Shown here in pieces: positions 7,991 to 16,459 of a stretch of 64,000 nt of DNA; the first letter of the stretch is position 1, and each line of letters begins with the position of its first letter. Source of the stretch: Chloroflexota bacterium. GTDB taxonomy: Bacteria; Chloroflexota; Anaerolineae; Aggregatilineales; Phototrophicaceae. The DNA lies in NCBI GenBank assembly GCA_028873975.1, contig JAPPMO010000017.1:1-64000 (forward strand), given 5' to 3'. A program made the position numbers and the translations under genes. The notes under the pieces are model-generated. The model ran no database searches. It saw only the letters and a list, made by a program, of their open reading frames with translations, and was not told the DNA's origin.

Positions 7991-9286
7991 ATGAAACAGT
8001 TTACCACCCTATCCCTGCTCATCGCGCTGGTACTGTCGTTGGGAGCGGCGGCGCTGGCGCAAGACATGGTCGAGCTCGACTTCATGTGCTATGAGAATGG
8101 CAATGAATGCTCGGTGTATGACGACCTGCTCAGCCGCTTCAGCGAGGCCAATCCCGGCATCACGGTTGCGGTCAATACCGTGCCCTACACCACCGTGCGC
8201 GATCAGCTGCGCGTACAGGTCGAAGCGGGCCAAGCGCCGGACATCGCGCGCATCACCGATTTCGCCGGCATGGCTGGCTTCTACCTGGATTTGCGCCCGC
8301 TGATGGCGGATCCCGCGCTGTTGGAAGACAATGTGCCAGGGGCGATTTTGGCTGCCTTCCGCGACGATGGCGATATGGACGGCCTCTACGGCTTCCCGGA
8401 CGCGGCGACGGTGACGGCGCCCTATGTCAACGCGACGCTCTTTGAACAGGCTGGCGTCGACATGCCCAGCGATGTCATGGACGAGCCAAGTTGGGAAGAC
8501 TGGCTGGCGGCTTTGGACGAAGTCGCGGGCGCCACGGGCGTGCAGTATTCGATGGCCATCGACAACAAGGGCCATCGCTTCGCGGGACCGGCCATGAGCA
8601 TGGGCGCGAATTTCTTCGATGAAGACGGCAACTTCGACCTGGAAGATGAAGACGGCTTCCGCGCCTTCGCCATGATCCTCAAGGACTTGATAGACGCGGG
8701 CAAGTCCCCGGCTGAAACTTGGCTGGGCACCGGCCAATACACCGGCGCGCAGGATTATTTCATCAATGTCGAGGCGGTGATGTACTTCAGCGGCAGTTGG
8801 CAGATCGGCCGCTTCTCAGCCGATATCGGCGACGCCTTTGATTGGCTCGTCGTGCCAAATCCCTACGGTCCAGGCGGCAGCACCGGCGTCGCTGGTGGCG
8901 CGGCCATCGTGGGCTATGCGGCGACGGAACATCCGGAAGCGGTAGCGGCGGTGATGGAATATCTCTTGCAGCCCGAAGTCTATGGCGAGTTCTCATCGCG
9001 CACGCTGGGCATCCCCGGCCACAAAGCGGTCGCGGAGATGGGCGTTGACTATCCCACGGCGACCGCGGCCGTGGCGGCGGCGCTGAATGGCTTCGCCTCC
9101 GAGGTGCCGAAGCTGCAAGACCAGGCGGTGGCGCTGAATCCGCATCCGCTGGCATTCGCTTACTACGACGCCTCGAATACGCGGCTGGCGCAGTACTTCG
9201 CCGGCGAATTGACGCTGGATGAGGCGATGTCGCGCTTGCAAGAGCAGCTCGACGAAGCGGCCGCTAATATGGAGGCGGGCGGGTAA
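7991..9286 (+). CDS. Sugar ABC transporter substrate-binding protein 2 (tandem duplicate)
   Basis: A 431-residue paralogue of the preceding gene. The same signal peptide architecture is visible (MKQFTTLSLLIALVLSLGAA, then ALAQD), and long stretches match, such as VRDQLRVQVEAGQAP, IDNKGHRFAGPAMS and NPYGPGGSTGVAGGA. The two differ mainly in surface segments and around PDAATVTAPYV versus PMEAGITGPYV, which may alter ligand range. The ATG at 7991 follows AGGAGAAAAGAC; an upstream in-frame start at 7919 runs through the stem-loop and lacks a ribosome site. It is followed after 141 bp by the fused permease. Confidence 0.9.
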   Translation: MKQFTTLSLLIALVLSLGAAALAQDMVELDFMCYENGNECSVYDDLLSRFSEANPGITVAVNTVPYTTVRDQLRVQVEAGQAPDIARITDFAGMAGFYLDLRPLMADPALLEDNVPGAILAAFRDDGDMDGLYGFPDAATVTAPYVNATLFEQAGVDMPSDVMDEPSWEDWLAALDEVAGATGVQYSMAIDNKGHRFAGPAMSMGANFFDEDGNFDLEDEDGFRAFAMILKDLIDAGKSPAETWLGTGQYTGAQDYFINVEAVMYFSGSWQIGRFSADIGDAFDWLVVPNPYGPGGSTGVAGGAAIVGYAATEHPEAVAAVMEYLLQPEVYGEFSSRTLGIPGHKAVAEMGVDYPTATAAVAAALNGFASEVPKLQDQAVALNPHPLAFAYYDASNTRLAQYFAGELTLDEAMSRLQEQLDEAAANMEAGG

Positions 9287-9427
9287 TCCTCAGCCCCAAA
9301 CCCCCTTTGCCCCTCAGTCCCCCCGTTCTCGGGAAGCGGAATCACGAAGGGTAGAGGGGCTTTGGTCAATACCGATAGGGGGCTGCGCTCTAAGCAATGG
9401 AGTCAGAATTCCGCGAGTAGTAGCGAC
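9287..9427 (+). other. C-rich leader before the fused permease
   Basis: The gap contains C-tracts near 9299-9330 and a partly complementary G-rich stretch near 9352-9363 that could fold into a hairpin. It may limit read-through from the highly expressed binding-protein genes into the permease gene. Confidence 0.35.
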
Positions 9428-11560
9428 ATGAACAGATTCATTGAAGGCTTCGTCAACATCTTTGACGGCGTTTTCAATCGCATACAGCAATTCACGGGCG
9501 TGACGGGCATGGCTTATGTTTTCGTCGCGCCCAATATGATTGTGTTTTCCGTCTTCGTGCTCTTCCCGATGGTGTTCAACTTTTTTTACACCTTCACCGG
9601 CAGCGACAAACTTTTCCTCGATCAGCGCCCTTATGTCGGCGCCGCCAACCTGGAACGCCTCTTTGATTGCGATGACTTCTTGCGTCCGGTCACCTGTGAC
9701 GAAGATCTCTTCGCGGCGGCGGTGCTGAACACAGCCGGCTTCGTGGTCACGCAGGTTGCCGTCATGATCGGCGTCTCATTGATGACGGCGGTGGTGCTCA
9801 ACGGGCGGATACGCGCGCGCGGCTTCTTCCGCAGCGTCTTCTTTTATCCGGTGCTGCTGTCGCCGATTGTTGTGGCGATGATCTGGCGCTGGATGCTGCA
9901 AGAGAACGGTTTGTTCAATGCGGTCGTAGTCGGGATGGGTGGGGAGAAACTGCGCTTCCTCACCGATCGCAATTGGGCGCGCTTCTGGGTGGTGATGGTC
10001 AGCGTCTGGTCATTGATGGGCTTTTATACGCTGATTCTGCTGGCCGGCTTGCAGGCGATTCCGGCGGATCTTTACGAAGCCGCCGCCATCGATGGCGCGA
10101 GCAGCTGGCATGCTTTCCGCTCGATCACCTTGCCGCTTCTGGCGCCCACGATGCTGGTGGTCATCGTCCTTTCCACGATACGCGCGGTGCAGATATTTGA
10201 TGTCGTTTTCGCCTTCACCGGCGGCGGGCCCGGCTCGGCGACCTTGTATATCGTCCATTTCATCTACAACAACGGCTTCGCCAGCCCCTTCCGCGAATAC
10301 GGCTTGGCGGCGGCGACCTCGCTGGTGATGGCGGCGGTGCTGATCGTGCTGACGATCATCCAGATCCGCATTCAGGGCACGGGCTTGGAAGAAGAGCGGG
10401 AAAGCAAAAGCAAGGCGCCGGCGCTGGCTCAGTTAAGTCAGGCTCTTGGCGGGTTTCGGGATGGTCTCACACGGCTGCTTGCTCCCCTTGTCGCACAGTT
10501 GCAAGCCCTTCTTGATTCCGTTGGCGGCTTTTTCGGCTGGATCTTCGCCACGGCCGGTCGGCGCGCTTTTTTCACTTACGGTTATCTCTTGCTGGGCGTC
10601 ATCGTCATGTTTGGTCCTGTGCTGTGGCTGGTGATGTCGTCCTTCAAAAGCTCGGGCGATATTCAGCGCTTCCCCCCGCGCTTCTTGCCATATCACCAGG
10701 AACTGGTGGCGGTGGCAGGTTTCGATGAACCCCTGCCGCTCTACAAGGTCACGCTCGAGGACGGTACGACCGCGCAATTGGTGCAGAAAAGGCGCGTCGG
10801 CCTGGAAGCGCAGATGATCGACCCGGCGGACCCGGATGCCGATGTGATCAAAGTGAAGTTGAATGAGCGCGAACCCATTGAGAGCGTGCGCTTCAGCCTG
10901 GACAATTACAGCCGGGGCGTGGAGAGCTTTAATTTCTGGCGTTATCTTGCCAACAGCGTCACCGTCACCGCCTCGGCGACGATCTTGACCTTGTTCGTCA
11001 ATAGCATGGCGGCTTTCGCGCTCAGCAAATACCGTTTCCGCGGTCGCGGGTTTATCTTCATGCTGATCATCAGCACCTTGATGGTGCCGCTATCGGTGAT
11101 CCTGGTGCCGGCTTTCCTGTTGATCACGGCACTGGGTTGGAACAACCAGTTGATCGGCATCATCATCCCAACCATTGGCACGCCGACAGGGGTATTCCTG
11201 CTGCGCCAATACATGTTGACGATACCGGATGAATTACTCGATTCGGCGCGGATCGATGGCGCAAGCGAATGGCGGATCTATTGGCAGGTGATTCTGCCGC
11301 TGGCGGCGCCGGCGCTGGCGGTGCTGGCGATCTTCTCGACCATCTGGCGCTGGAACGATTTCCTCTGGCCCAAGATCGTGATGACCAGCAATGAGATGTT
11401 CACGCTGCAGGTTGGGCTGGAGACATTTCAGGGGGATTTGACGATACAGTGGGATTTGATCCTGGCGATGACGGTGCTGACGGCGCTGCCGATCACCTTT
11501 GTATTCGGTTTCTTGCAGAAGTACATCACGACAGGCATTGCGACGACCGGCATGAAATAG
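9428..11560 (+). CDS. Sugar ABC permease: MalF-type and MalG-type halves in one polypeptide
   Basis: One 710-residue frame contains two complete BPD_transp_1 permease modules. The first (about residues 1-320) has six predicted membrane segments and the EAA loop EAAAIDGASSWHAFRSITLP. A linker of about 60 residues, rich in Leu/Ala and amphipathic (ALAQLSQALGG...), follows. The second module (about 385-710) has its own EAA loop DSARIDGASEWRIYWQVILP and a periplasmic insertion after the first membrane segment (ELVAVAGFDEPLPLYKVTLE onward). MalF and MalG are normally separate proteins. No ATPase is encoded here, so a shared MsmX/UgpC-type ATPase elsewhere is expected. The ATG at 9428 is preferred over a TTG at 9362. 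Confidence 0.88.
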   Translation: MNRFIEGFVNIFDGVFNRIQQFTGVTGMAYVFVAPNMIVFSVFVLFPMVFNFFYTFTGSDKLFLDQRPYVGAANLERLFDCDDFLRPVTCDEDLFAAAVLNTAGFVVTQVAVMIGVSLMTAVVLNGRIRARGFFRSVFFYPVLLSPIVVAMIWRWMLQENGLFNAVVVGMGGEKLRFLTDRNWARFWVVMVSVWSLMGFYTLILLAGLQAIPADLYEAAAIDGASSWHAFRSITLPLLAPTMLVVIVLSTIRAVQIFDVVFAFTGGGPGSATLYIVHFIYNNGFASPFREYGLAAATSLVMAAVLIVLTIIQIRIQGTGLEEERESKSKAPALAQLSQALGGFRDGLTRLLAPLVAQLQALLDSVGGFFGWIFATAGRRAFFTYGYLLLGVIVMFGPVLWLVMSSFKSSGDIQRFPPRFLPYHQELVAVAGFDEPLPLYKVTLEDGTTAQLVQKRRVGLEAQMIDPADPDADVIKVKLNEREPIESVRFSLDNYSRGVESFNFWRYLANSVTVTASATILTLFVNSMAAFALSKYRFRGRGFIFMLIISTLMVPLSVILVPAFLLITALGWNNQLIGIIIPTIGTPTGVFLLRQYMLTIPDELLDSARIDGASEWRIYWQVILPLAAPALAVLAIFSTIWRWNDFLWPKIVMTSNEMFTLQVGLETFQGDLTIQWDLILAMTVLTALPITFVFGFLQKYITTGIATTGMK

Positions 11561-11775
11561 GCCTCTTGCTTGCGAGAGCGCGGCCCGCATCAGACGCAAC
11601 CTTGTCAAAACAGTTGTCATCAACTTTTTATCCCCCGGGCAGCGATCGCCCCTGCAGTTCGACGTCGAAATTTGCATTACTTTCCTGGAGCCACTGAGAG
11701 TGTTAAACTTCGGAAAGTCGGTTTGACGGCGAATGTGATTCGTTTCGCGTTTGAAGCTTGACGGCGGCGTGACTT

Positions 11776-13185
11776 ATGCGGGACAAGCCACCCAAGATCG
11801 TTGTCATCGGCGCGGGCAGCGCGATATTCGGGCTGGGCGCGCTTTCCACCATCATGCAGCATCCAGCCATGCGAGGCGCGGAACTCGCGCTCTGCGATAT
11901 CAAGTCCGAGGGCTTGCGGGTCATTCATCAACTGGCGGAAAAGATGAACCGGGCTTGGCAAGCCGACATCCGCGTCAGCAGCTCGACCGAGCGCCGCGAC
12001 TTGCTGCCCGATGCCGATTTCGTGCTGGTCTCGATCCAGGTCGGGCAGCGCGAGGACGTTTGGGAGTTGGACTGGCGCATCCCGCTGCGACATGGCCTTC
12101 GCCAACCCTACGCGGAAAATGGCGGACCCGGCTCCTTCGCGCATACGGCGCGCAACCTGCCGCTGATTATGGCGATCGCCCGCGATATGGAGGAGCTCTG
12201 CCCCGCAGCCTGGTATCTCAATCTGGTCAATCCGCTGATTCGCTTGACGACGGCCGTGCATCGCTATAGCAAAATCAAGGTTGTGGGTTTATGCCATCAG
12301 TTGCTTTGGGGCTATGCCATGGCGGCGACGGCGCTGGCGGATCGCTGGGATATTCAGACGCCAGAGGGCTTCCACGTCCACACCGACGCCTCCAATATAA
12401 GCGCTTTCCTTGCTGTGGCTCGGGAAGCGGTGAGGCATCTGGAAATCAAGGCGGCGGGCATCAATCATTTTTCCTGGGTTTATGAGATCCGCGACAAGCA
12501 TACGGGCGAAGATCTCTACCCGGCATTGCGGGAGCGCTGGTTGAAGGATTTCCGCCAAGACTTTGAACCGCTTAGCCGCGAGATTTTTGCGATATACGGC
12601 TTGATGCCGACCGCGGGCGACAGTCATATGTGCGAGTATCTGCCTTGGGTCAGCGACCTGCTGCACAAGCCTTGGGAAAAGTATCATCTGAAACTGCAGA
12701 ACTGGGATGGCAACCGCGCGCGCCGGGCGCGTCGGCGCAGGTTGGCGCGCGATATTGTGGGGGGGCGCGCCGATGTCGATGACCTGCGCGATCTCAGTCG
12801 CCATGGCATGCTGGACGAAGGCATCCCGGAAATGATCGAGGCTGTGCATTATGACCGGGCGCATCGGCATCAGCAGCTCAATCTGCCGAATCGGGGTACG
12901 ATTCCCAACTTGCCGGAGGGGGCCATCGTTGAGGGGCCGGGACTGATTGACGGGGAGGGGTTTCGCGGCGAGCCTATGCCGCCGCTGCCGGCTGGCATCG
13001 CCGAATTGTGCCGGCGGGAGCTGGCGCTGAGCGAGTTGTATGTTGAGGCGGCTTATCGAGGCGACCGGGAGTTGGCGCTGCGTGCGATTTTGCTGGATCC
13101 GATGGTGACGGATATTGACATTGGTCGGGCGGTTTTGGATGATTTGTTGGCGGCGAATGCGGCGTATCTGCCGCAGTTTGGGTAG
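11776..13185 (+). CDS. Glycoside hydrolase family 4 (alpha-galactosidase/6-phospho-glycosidase type)
   Basis: A 469-residue NAD- and metal-dependent glycosidase that works through redox-assisted elimination. Signatures are the N-terminal dinucleotide fold IVVIGAGSAIFGLG, the NLVNP loop, the metal-ligand region GLCHQ (about C173-H174) and INHFSW (about N230-H231), and GDSHMCEYLPW further on. GH4 enzymes cleave alpha- or beta-linked sugars, sometimes phosphorylated. Because this island has an ABC importer and no PTS component, a non-phosphorylated substrate such as an alpha-galactoside or glucuronide is more likely. The ribosome site is weak. It lies downstream of the transporter with a 215-bp gap (11561-11775) that holds nothing I can recognise. 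Confidence 0.9.
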   Translation: MRDKPPKIVVIGAGSAIFGLGALSTIMQHPAMRGAELALCDIKSEGLRVIHQLAEKMNRAWQADIRVSSSTERRDLLPDADFVLVSIQVGQREDVWELDWRIPLRHGLRQPYAENGGPGSFAHTARNLPLIMAIARDMEELCPAAWYLNLVNPLIRLTTAVHRYSKIKVVGLCHQLLWGYAMAATALADRWDIQTPEGFHVHTDASNISAFLAVAREAVRHLEIKAAGINHFSWVYEIRDKHTGEDLYPALRERWLKDFRQDFEPLSREIFAIYGLMPTAGDSHMCEYLPWVSDLLHKPWEKYHLKLQNWDGNRARRARRRRLARDIVGGRADVDDLRDLSRHGMLDEGIPEMIEAVHYDRAHRHQQLNLPNRGTIPNLPEGAIVEGPGLIDGEGFRGEPMPPLPAGIAELCRRELALSELYVEAAYRGDRELALRAILLDPMVTDIDIGRAVLDDLLAANAAYLPQFG

Positions 13186-13217
13186 AATAATTTGACTGAG
13201 GCAGCTTGTAGTGGTAG

Positions 13218-14363
13218 ATGAGGTTGCAGATGTCAAAAAACTTGAAACTAAAAGGAATTATTCGCAATATAAATTACGATCCCCAGGTGCGCACAAAACC
13301 ACTTGAGCGAGTGCCCTTTGATGGATTTGATATTAATTCTGCGCCTGCTTCTGGGATCCTTGAGTTTGCTGACGATATATCATTTGGATATTCAAAATGG
13401 AATACACCTAAGCTAAGCCGCACATATCCTTCGGCGCGCATCTACAGAACATATCATCTGCAATCGAAACGAGTTACTGTTATCCCGGTTATCAAAGATG
13501 AAGGAAAGAACTCACCAAATAACGATCGCATCTCTTCAATGATTCTCGCGCGGATGAATTTGATGGGCATTTACATCATTCTGGCTTGGTACGAACGTGC
13601 TGAACCTCACCCAACACGCGCGAACAGGACAACAGATCATTTTTTCAATAATGAGTTTGTTTTGGAAAGAATTCGTGAAATAACACGCGCTCAAAAGTCT
13701 GCATTGCATTGGAATATGATGCACTTTGAGCGAGACTTTGAATACGTTTATCGGCAAGCTGTTGAGAGCTATCAGAGTGTTGGCAAGCGATACGGTCTTC
13801 AAATGCATTCAGCGGAAGATCACTTGGCGATTCTTGAGCAATATCTGGTTGATGGAAAGTTTAATTTGGAGGCCTTCGCCCGCTTCTCTTCAGCAAGGTC
13901 ATCTGCTGCAGCAAAGCGGGAGGCCATGACTACACAGGACCTGGAAGAGCTGTTGGACGGAGACAAAGCCTATGTTGAGTTGGAAAATATACAGGGCGGA
14001 ATATATCATCTGACGGCCGATGAGGTGTATTGGGAAGAAGGCCGACTTGTAATTCAAGAGTCAAAGAACACAACGAAAGGCAAAATACCGAGCTTGGGTG
14101 ATGTTCAGGATGGTCTATGCAAAAACATTTTGTTCTACAGTATCGACGAACTTTACATTGGCGGAGAACCAATCGACTTCGTGACACGTATCAAGCTAAC
14201 CGGTAATATTGAAGGTAGATTGAGATTGCCTGCGGAAGTCGCTCTCGTTGAAGAGTTCGTACGCGCGAATAAATTCACGCGGGCGACGAGGAACAATTTG
14301 CTCTTGTATAATATCGAAACGACTGAACACCCTGGCTTAAGCATAGAAATAGCGGGAAACTGA
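13218..14363 (+). CDS. Putative restriction endonuclease subunit (PD-(D/E)XK-like)
   Basis: A 381-residue protein of no family that I recognise. It is directly followed by a Dam-type methyltransferase with a 1-bp TGATG overlap, so the two are translationally coupled. A possible PD-(D/E)XK core is YWEEGRLVIQESKN, with acidic and Lys residues E281-S-K283 after a hydrophobic strand, followed by a Lys/Thr-rich loop. The middle part is rich in aromatic and basic residues. The gene is visibly more A+T-rich than its neighbours. The start could be 13218 or the ATG at 13230, which has GAGG just before it. The nuclease role is inferred from context and this motif, and is not shown by homology. Confidence 0.6.
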   Translation: MRLQMSKNLKLKGIIRNINYDPQVRTKPLERVPFDGFDINSAPASGILEFADDISFGYSKWNTPKLSRTYPSARIYRTYHLQSKRVTVIPVIKDEGKNSPNNDRISSMILARMNLMGIYIILAWYERAEPHPTRANRTTDHFFNNEFVLERIREITRAQKSALHWNMMHFERDFEYVYRQAVESYQSVGKRYGLQMHSAEDHLAILEQYLVDGKFNLEAFARFSSARSSAAAKREAMTTQDLEELLDGDKAYVELENIQGGIYHLTADEVYWEEGRLVIQESKNTTKGKIPSLGDVQDGLCKNILFYSIDELYIGGEPIDFVTRIKLTGNIEGRLRLPAEVALVEEFVRANKFTRATRNNLLLYNIETTEHPGLSIEIAGN

Positions 14364-15172
14364 TGAAGTCAGTTAAAAGCCCGCTGCGTTACCCCGGCGG
14401 CAAATCTCGCGCAATAAAACAAATCCTACAGCATGTGCCAGCCCACATGGAAGAATACCGCGAGCCTTTTATCGGTGGCGGCTCGGTTTTCCTGGCTGTC
14501 AGGCGCTTATTTGGTCGGCGGATCCGGCGTTATGTGATTAACGACTTGAACGATGACCTGATTCACTTTTGGCGGGCGGCGCAAGAAAATATTGACGGTC
14601 TAGCGCATAGTGTTCAGTCATTCAAAGACGGCTACGACGATGGTCGCGAGTTATGGCGCTTTCTGCATACGCCGGGGACGATGCGCACGGAGTTAGAACG
14701 AGCGGTCCGTTATTTTGTCCTGAATCGCATTACATTTTCTGGAGTCGTGGATTCTGGCGGCTACTCACAGTATGCTTTTGAGCGGCGCTTTACTCATTCT
14801 TCGATTGGCAGATTGTGGCGGCTAGAGCCAATGCTTAGAGAGGTTGAAATCTGCCACGGGGATTATGAACATATACTCAACAGTGAGAGCGAAAACGTCT
14901 TTATCTTTCTCGACCCGCCATATTGGAAGGCAACGCAGTCAAGACTCTATGGCGTCAACGGTGAGCTGCACACCGGCTTTGACCACGAGCGCTTTGCCGA
15001 GAATATGCGCCGCTGTCCGCACAAGTGGCTGATAACCTATGACGATTCGCCAAAGATACGCGACTTGTTCAGCTTTGCGAATATCAGCGAGTGGACGCTG
15101 CAATATGGCATGAACAATTATATGCAGGGCAAAGCGGAAAAGGGAAAAGAACTTTTCATCAAGAACTATTGA
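14363..15172 (+). CDS. Dam-type (D12 class) N6-adenine DNA methyltransferase
   Basis: A 269-residue S-adenosylmethionine-dependent enzyme that methylates adenine in a short DNA site. D12-class hallmarks are LRYPGGKSRAI at the N-terminus (SAM site), EPFIGGGSVFL (motif I), a helical target-recognition region (YVLNRITFSGVVDSGGY, so related to DpnM/EcoRV methylases), and the catalytic FLDPPY at about D184-Y187. It overlaps the upstream gene by one base and lies 55 bp ahead of a third co-oriented gene. The arrangement suggests the modification enzyme of a type II restriction-modification system and not a housekeeping Dam. Confidence 0.92.
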   Translation: MKSVKSPLRYPGGKSRAIKQILQHVPAHMEEYREPFIGGGSVFLAVRRLFGRRIRRYVINDLNDDLIHFWRAAQENIDGLAHSVQSFKDGYDDGRELWRFLHTPGTMRTELERAVRYFVLNRITFSGVVDSGGYSQYAFERRFTHSSIGRLWRLEPMLREVEICHGDYEHILNSESENVFIFLDPPYWKATQSRLYGVNGELHTGFDHERFAENMRRCPHKWLITYDDSPKIRDLFSFANISEWTLQYGMNNYMQGKAEKGKELFIKNY

Positions 15173-15227
15173 TATTCCACGGAAGCTGTGGCCTTGTTGG
15201 GCGCGACAGTTTCGCGGAGGTATCAAT

Positions 15228-16052
15228 ATGTATAACATTTACCACTTTTTCGAGTCTCTGATTAAGGTGCGCCCGGAACTGGCAAGTGTCGCTAAGCTGC
15301 AGGAATATCACTTCAATTCAGTACCCTTAGCTTACCGTGACAACGCCACCTTTCCCTCTCTGATTCTGCGGATGCACAAAGGCTACCCCTGGCCTGGTGG
15401 TGAGTTTGTCGAGATAATTGATAGCGATTCTTACAATGTGCCGCCCTTTGAATCTCATATCCCAACTGGCGCTATGTCGTGCGACATGCTGGGACATGAC
15501 AGAAAGACGAAAATATACAAGTCCATGCAAGCTGCCGGTGAAGTGCCGGGCTGGATTCATGAACGGCAGGTATATTATTTGATTCGAGGCAGAAACAATG
15601 GCAACAGCAAGATCTGCTTGGCGCATGGCAGATTCTTCGAGACTACAGTAAAGCCGAAATATGTAGTTCGACAAGCGCTTGAAGAAGTGTTCGCTGGCTG
15701 TGTGGAGGAGCAAGCGTTAAGCCAAGACCAATTTGATTTGCTGTGGCATAAATTGACCCAAGAGATATTCTCGGGTGAGGCGCGCCAAGTCAGCATAGGC
15801 GCCGTTGAAATCAGCCTTGGGATCAAAACCAATGCGAATCTAGGAGCGAATCTGTTGAGCCCCTTCTACTATCCAGAGCTGAACGACAATACGCTGAACT
15901 TCGTTATCCCCAACTATCCCGCTGACAAGCACGAGCACCAACTGCGTGAACTGCGCTGGACGCTTTCAACGCATATACTCAATCAGGGCGAGCAATTCAA
16001 CATTTCCCATCCGCGCTGGGGCGACTTCTTCGTCCTGAGTTACGCCTTGTAA
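15228..16052 (+). CDS. Hypothetical protein of the restriction-modification cassette
   Basis: A 274-residue protein with no recognised family. It contains GGEFVEIIDSDSYNVPPFES (about residues 47-66) and SKICLAHGRFFETTVKPKYV (about 125-145). It ends with a Trp/His-rich segment NISHPRWGDFFVLSYAL. A GGAGG site lies about 10 nt before the ATG. Position and orientation make it the third member of the cassette, possibly the actual restriction enzyme or a specificity/accessory protein. The acidic strand VEIIDSDSY could serve a metal-dependent nuclease, but I cannot show this. Codon use and A+T content resemble the two upstream genes more than the flanks. Confidence 0.65.
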   Translation: MYNIYHFFESLIKVRPELASVAKLQEYHFNSVPLAYRDNATFPSLILRMHKGYPWPGGEFVEIIDSDSYNVPPFESHIPTGAMSCDMLGHDRKTKIYKSMQAAGEVPGWIHERQVYYLIRGRNNGNSKICLAHGRFFETTVKPKYVVRQALEEVFAGCVEEQALSQDQFDLLWHKLTQEIFSGEARQVSIGAVEISLGIKTNANLGANLLSPFYYPELNDNTLNFVIPNYPADKHEHQLRELRWTLSTHILNQGEQFNISHPRWGDFFVLSYAL

Positions 16053-16108
16053 ACCTAGCCAGCGCAATAGACAATGCGGCCCGTGCAAGTATCGAAAGGC
16101 TTCCCCAA

Positions 16109-16423
16109 ATGAAAAAAGTATTCGTCGTTTACGCCACTGACAACGTGGGCACTGTTGTCTTGGAGCCGATACGGTCCGGCGACCATGTGACCTGCAACGG
16201 CGAACGCCGCGATATCGAGATTGTCGCGCATGACGATATCGCCTACGGGCACAAGATCGCGCTGATGGACATCGCCGCGGGCGACACGGTGCTCAAATAC
16301 GGCTTGAGCATCGGCTCGGCCAGTTGTGATATTCGGGCTGGCGACCATGTGCACACGCACAATGTCGAGAGCAATCGCGGCCGCGGCGACCTCGCCGATC
16401 GTGGCGCGGTAAGCGCCGAGTAG
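16109..16423 (+). CDS. UxaA/SuyA-type small subunit (SAF domain)
   Basis: A 104-residue SAF-domain protein corresponding to the N-terminal domain of altronate dehydratase or to the small subunit of sulfolactate sulfo-lyase (SuyA). Visible are AGDTVLKYGLSIGSASCDI and the metal-binding HVHTHNVES near the C-terminus, which is highly conserved in this family. The large subunit follows at 16460 after 36 bp with its own AGGAG site, so this is a two-gene enzyme. It would act on a sugar acid or sulfonate by beta-elimination. Confidence 0.88.
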   Translation: MKKVFVVYATDNVGTVVLEPIRSGDHVTCNGERRDIEIVAHDDIAYGHKIALMDIAAGDTVLKYGLSIGSASCDIRAGDHVHTHNVESNRGRGDLADRGAVSAE

Positions 16424-16459
16424 TTTCAAATTGAATTGGACTTTTAGGAGAAAATGCTA

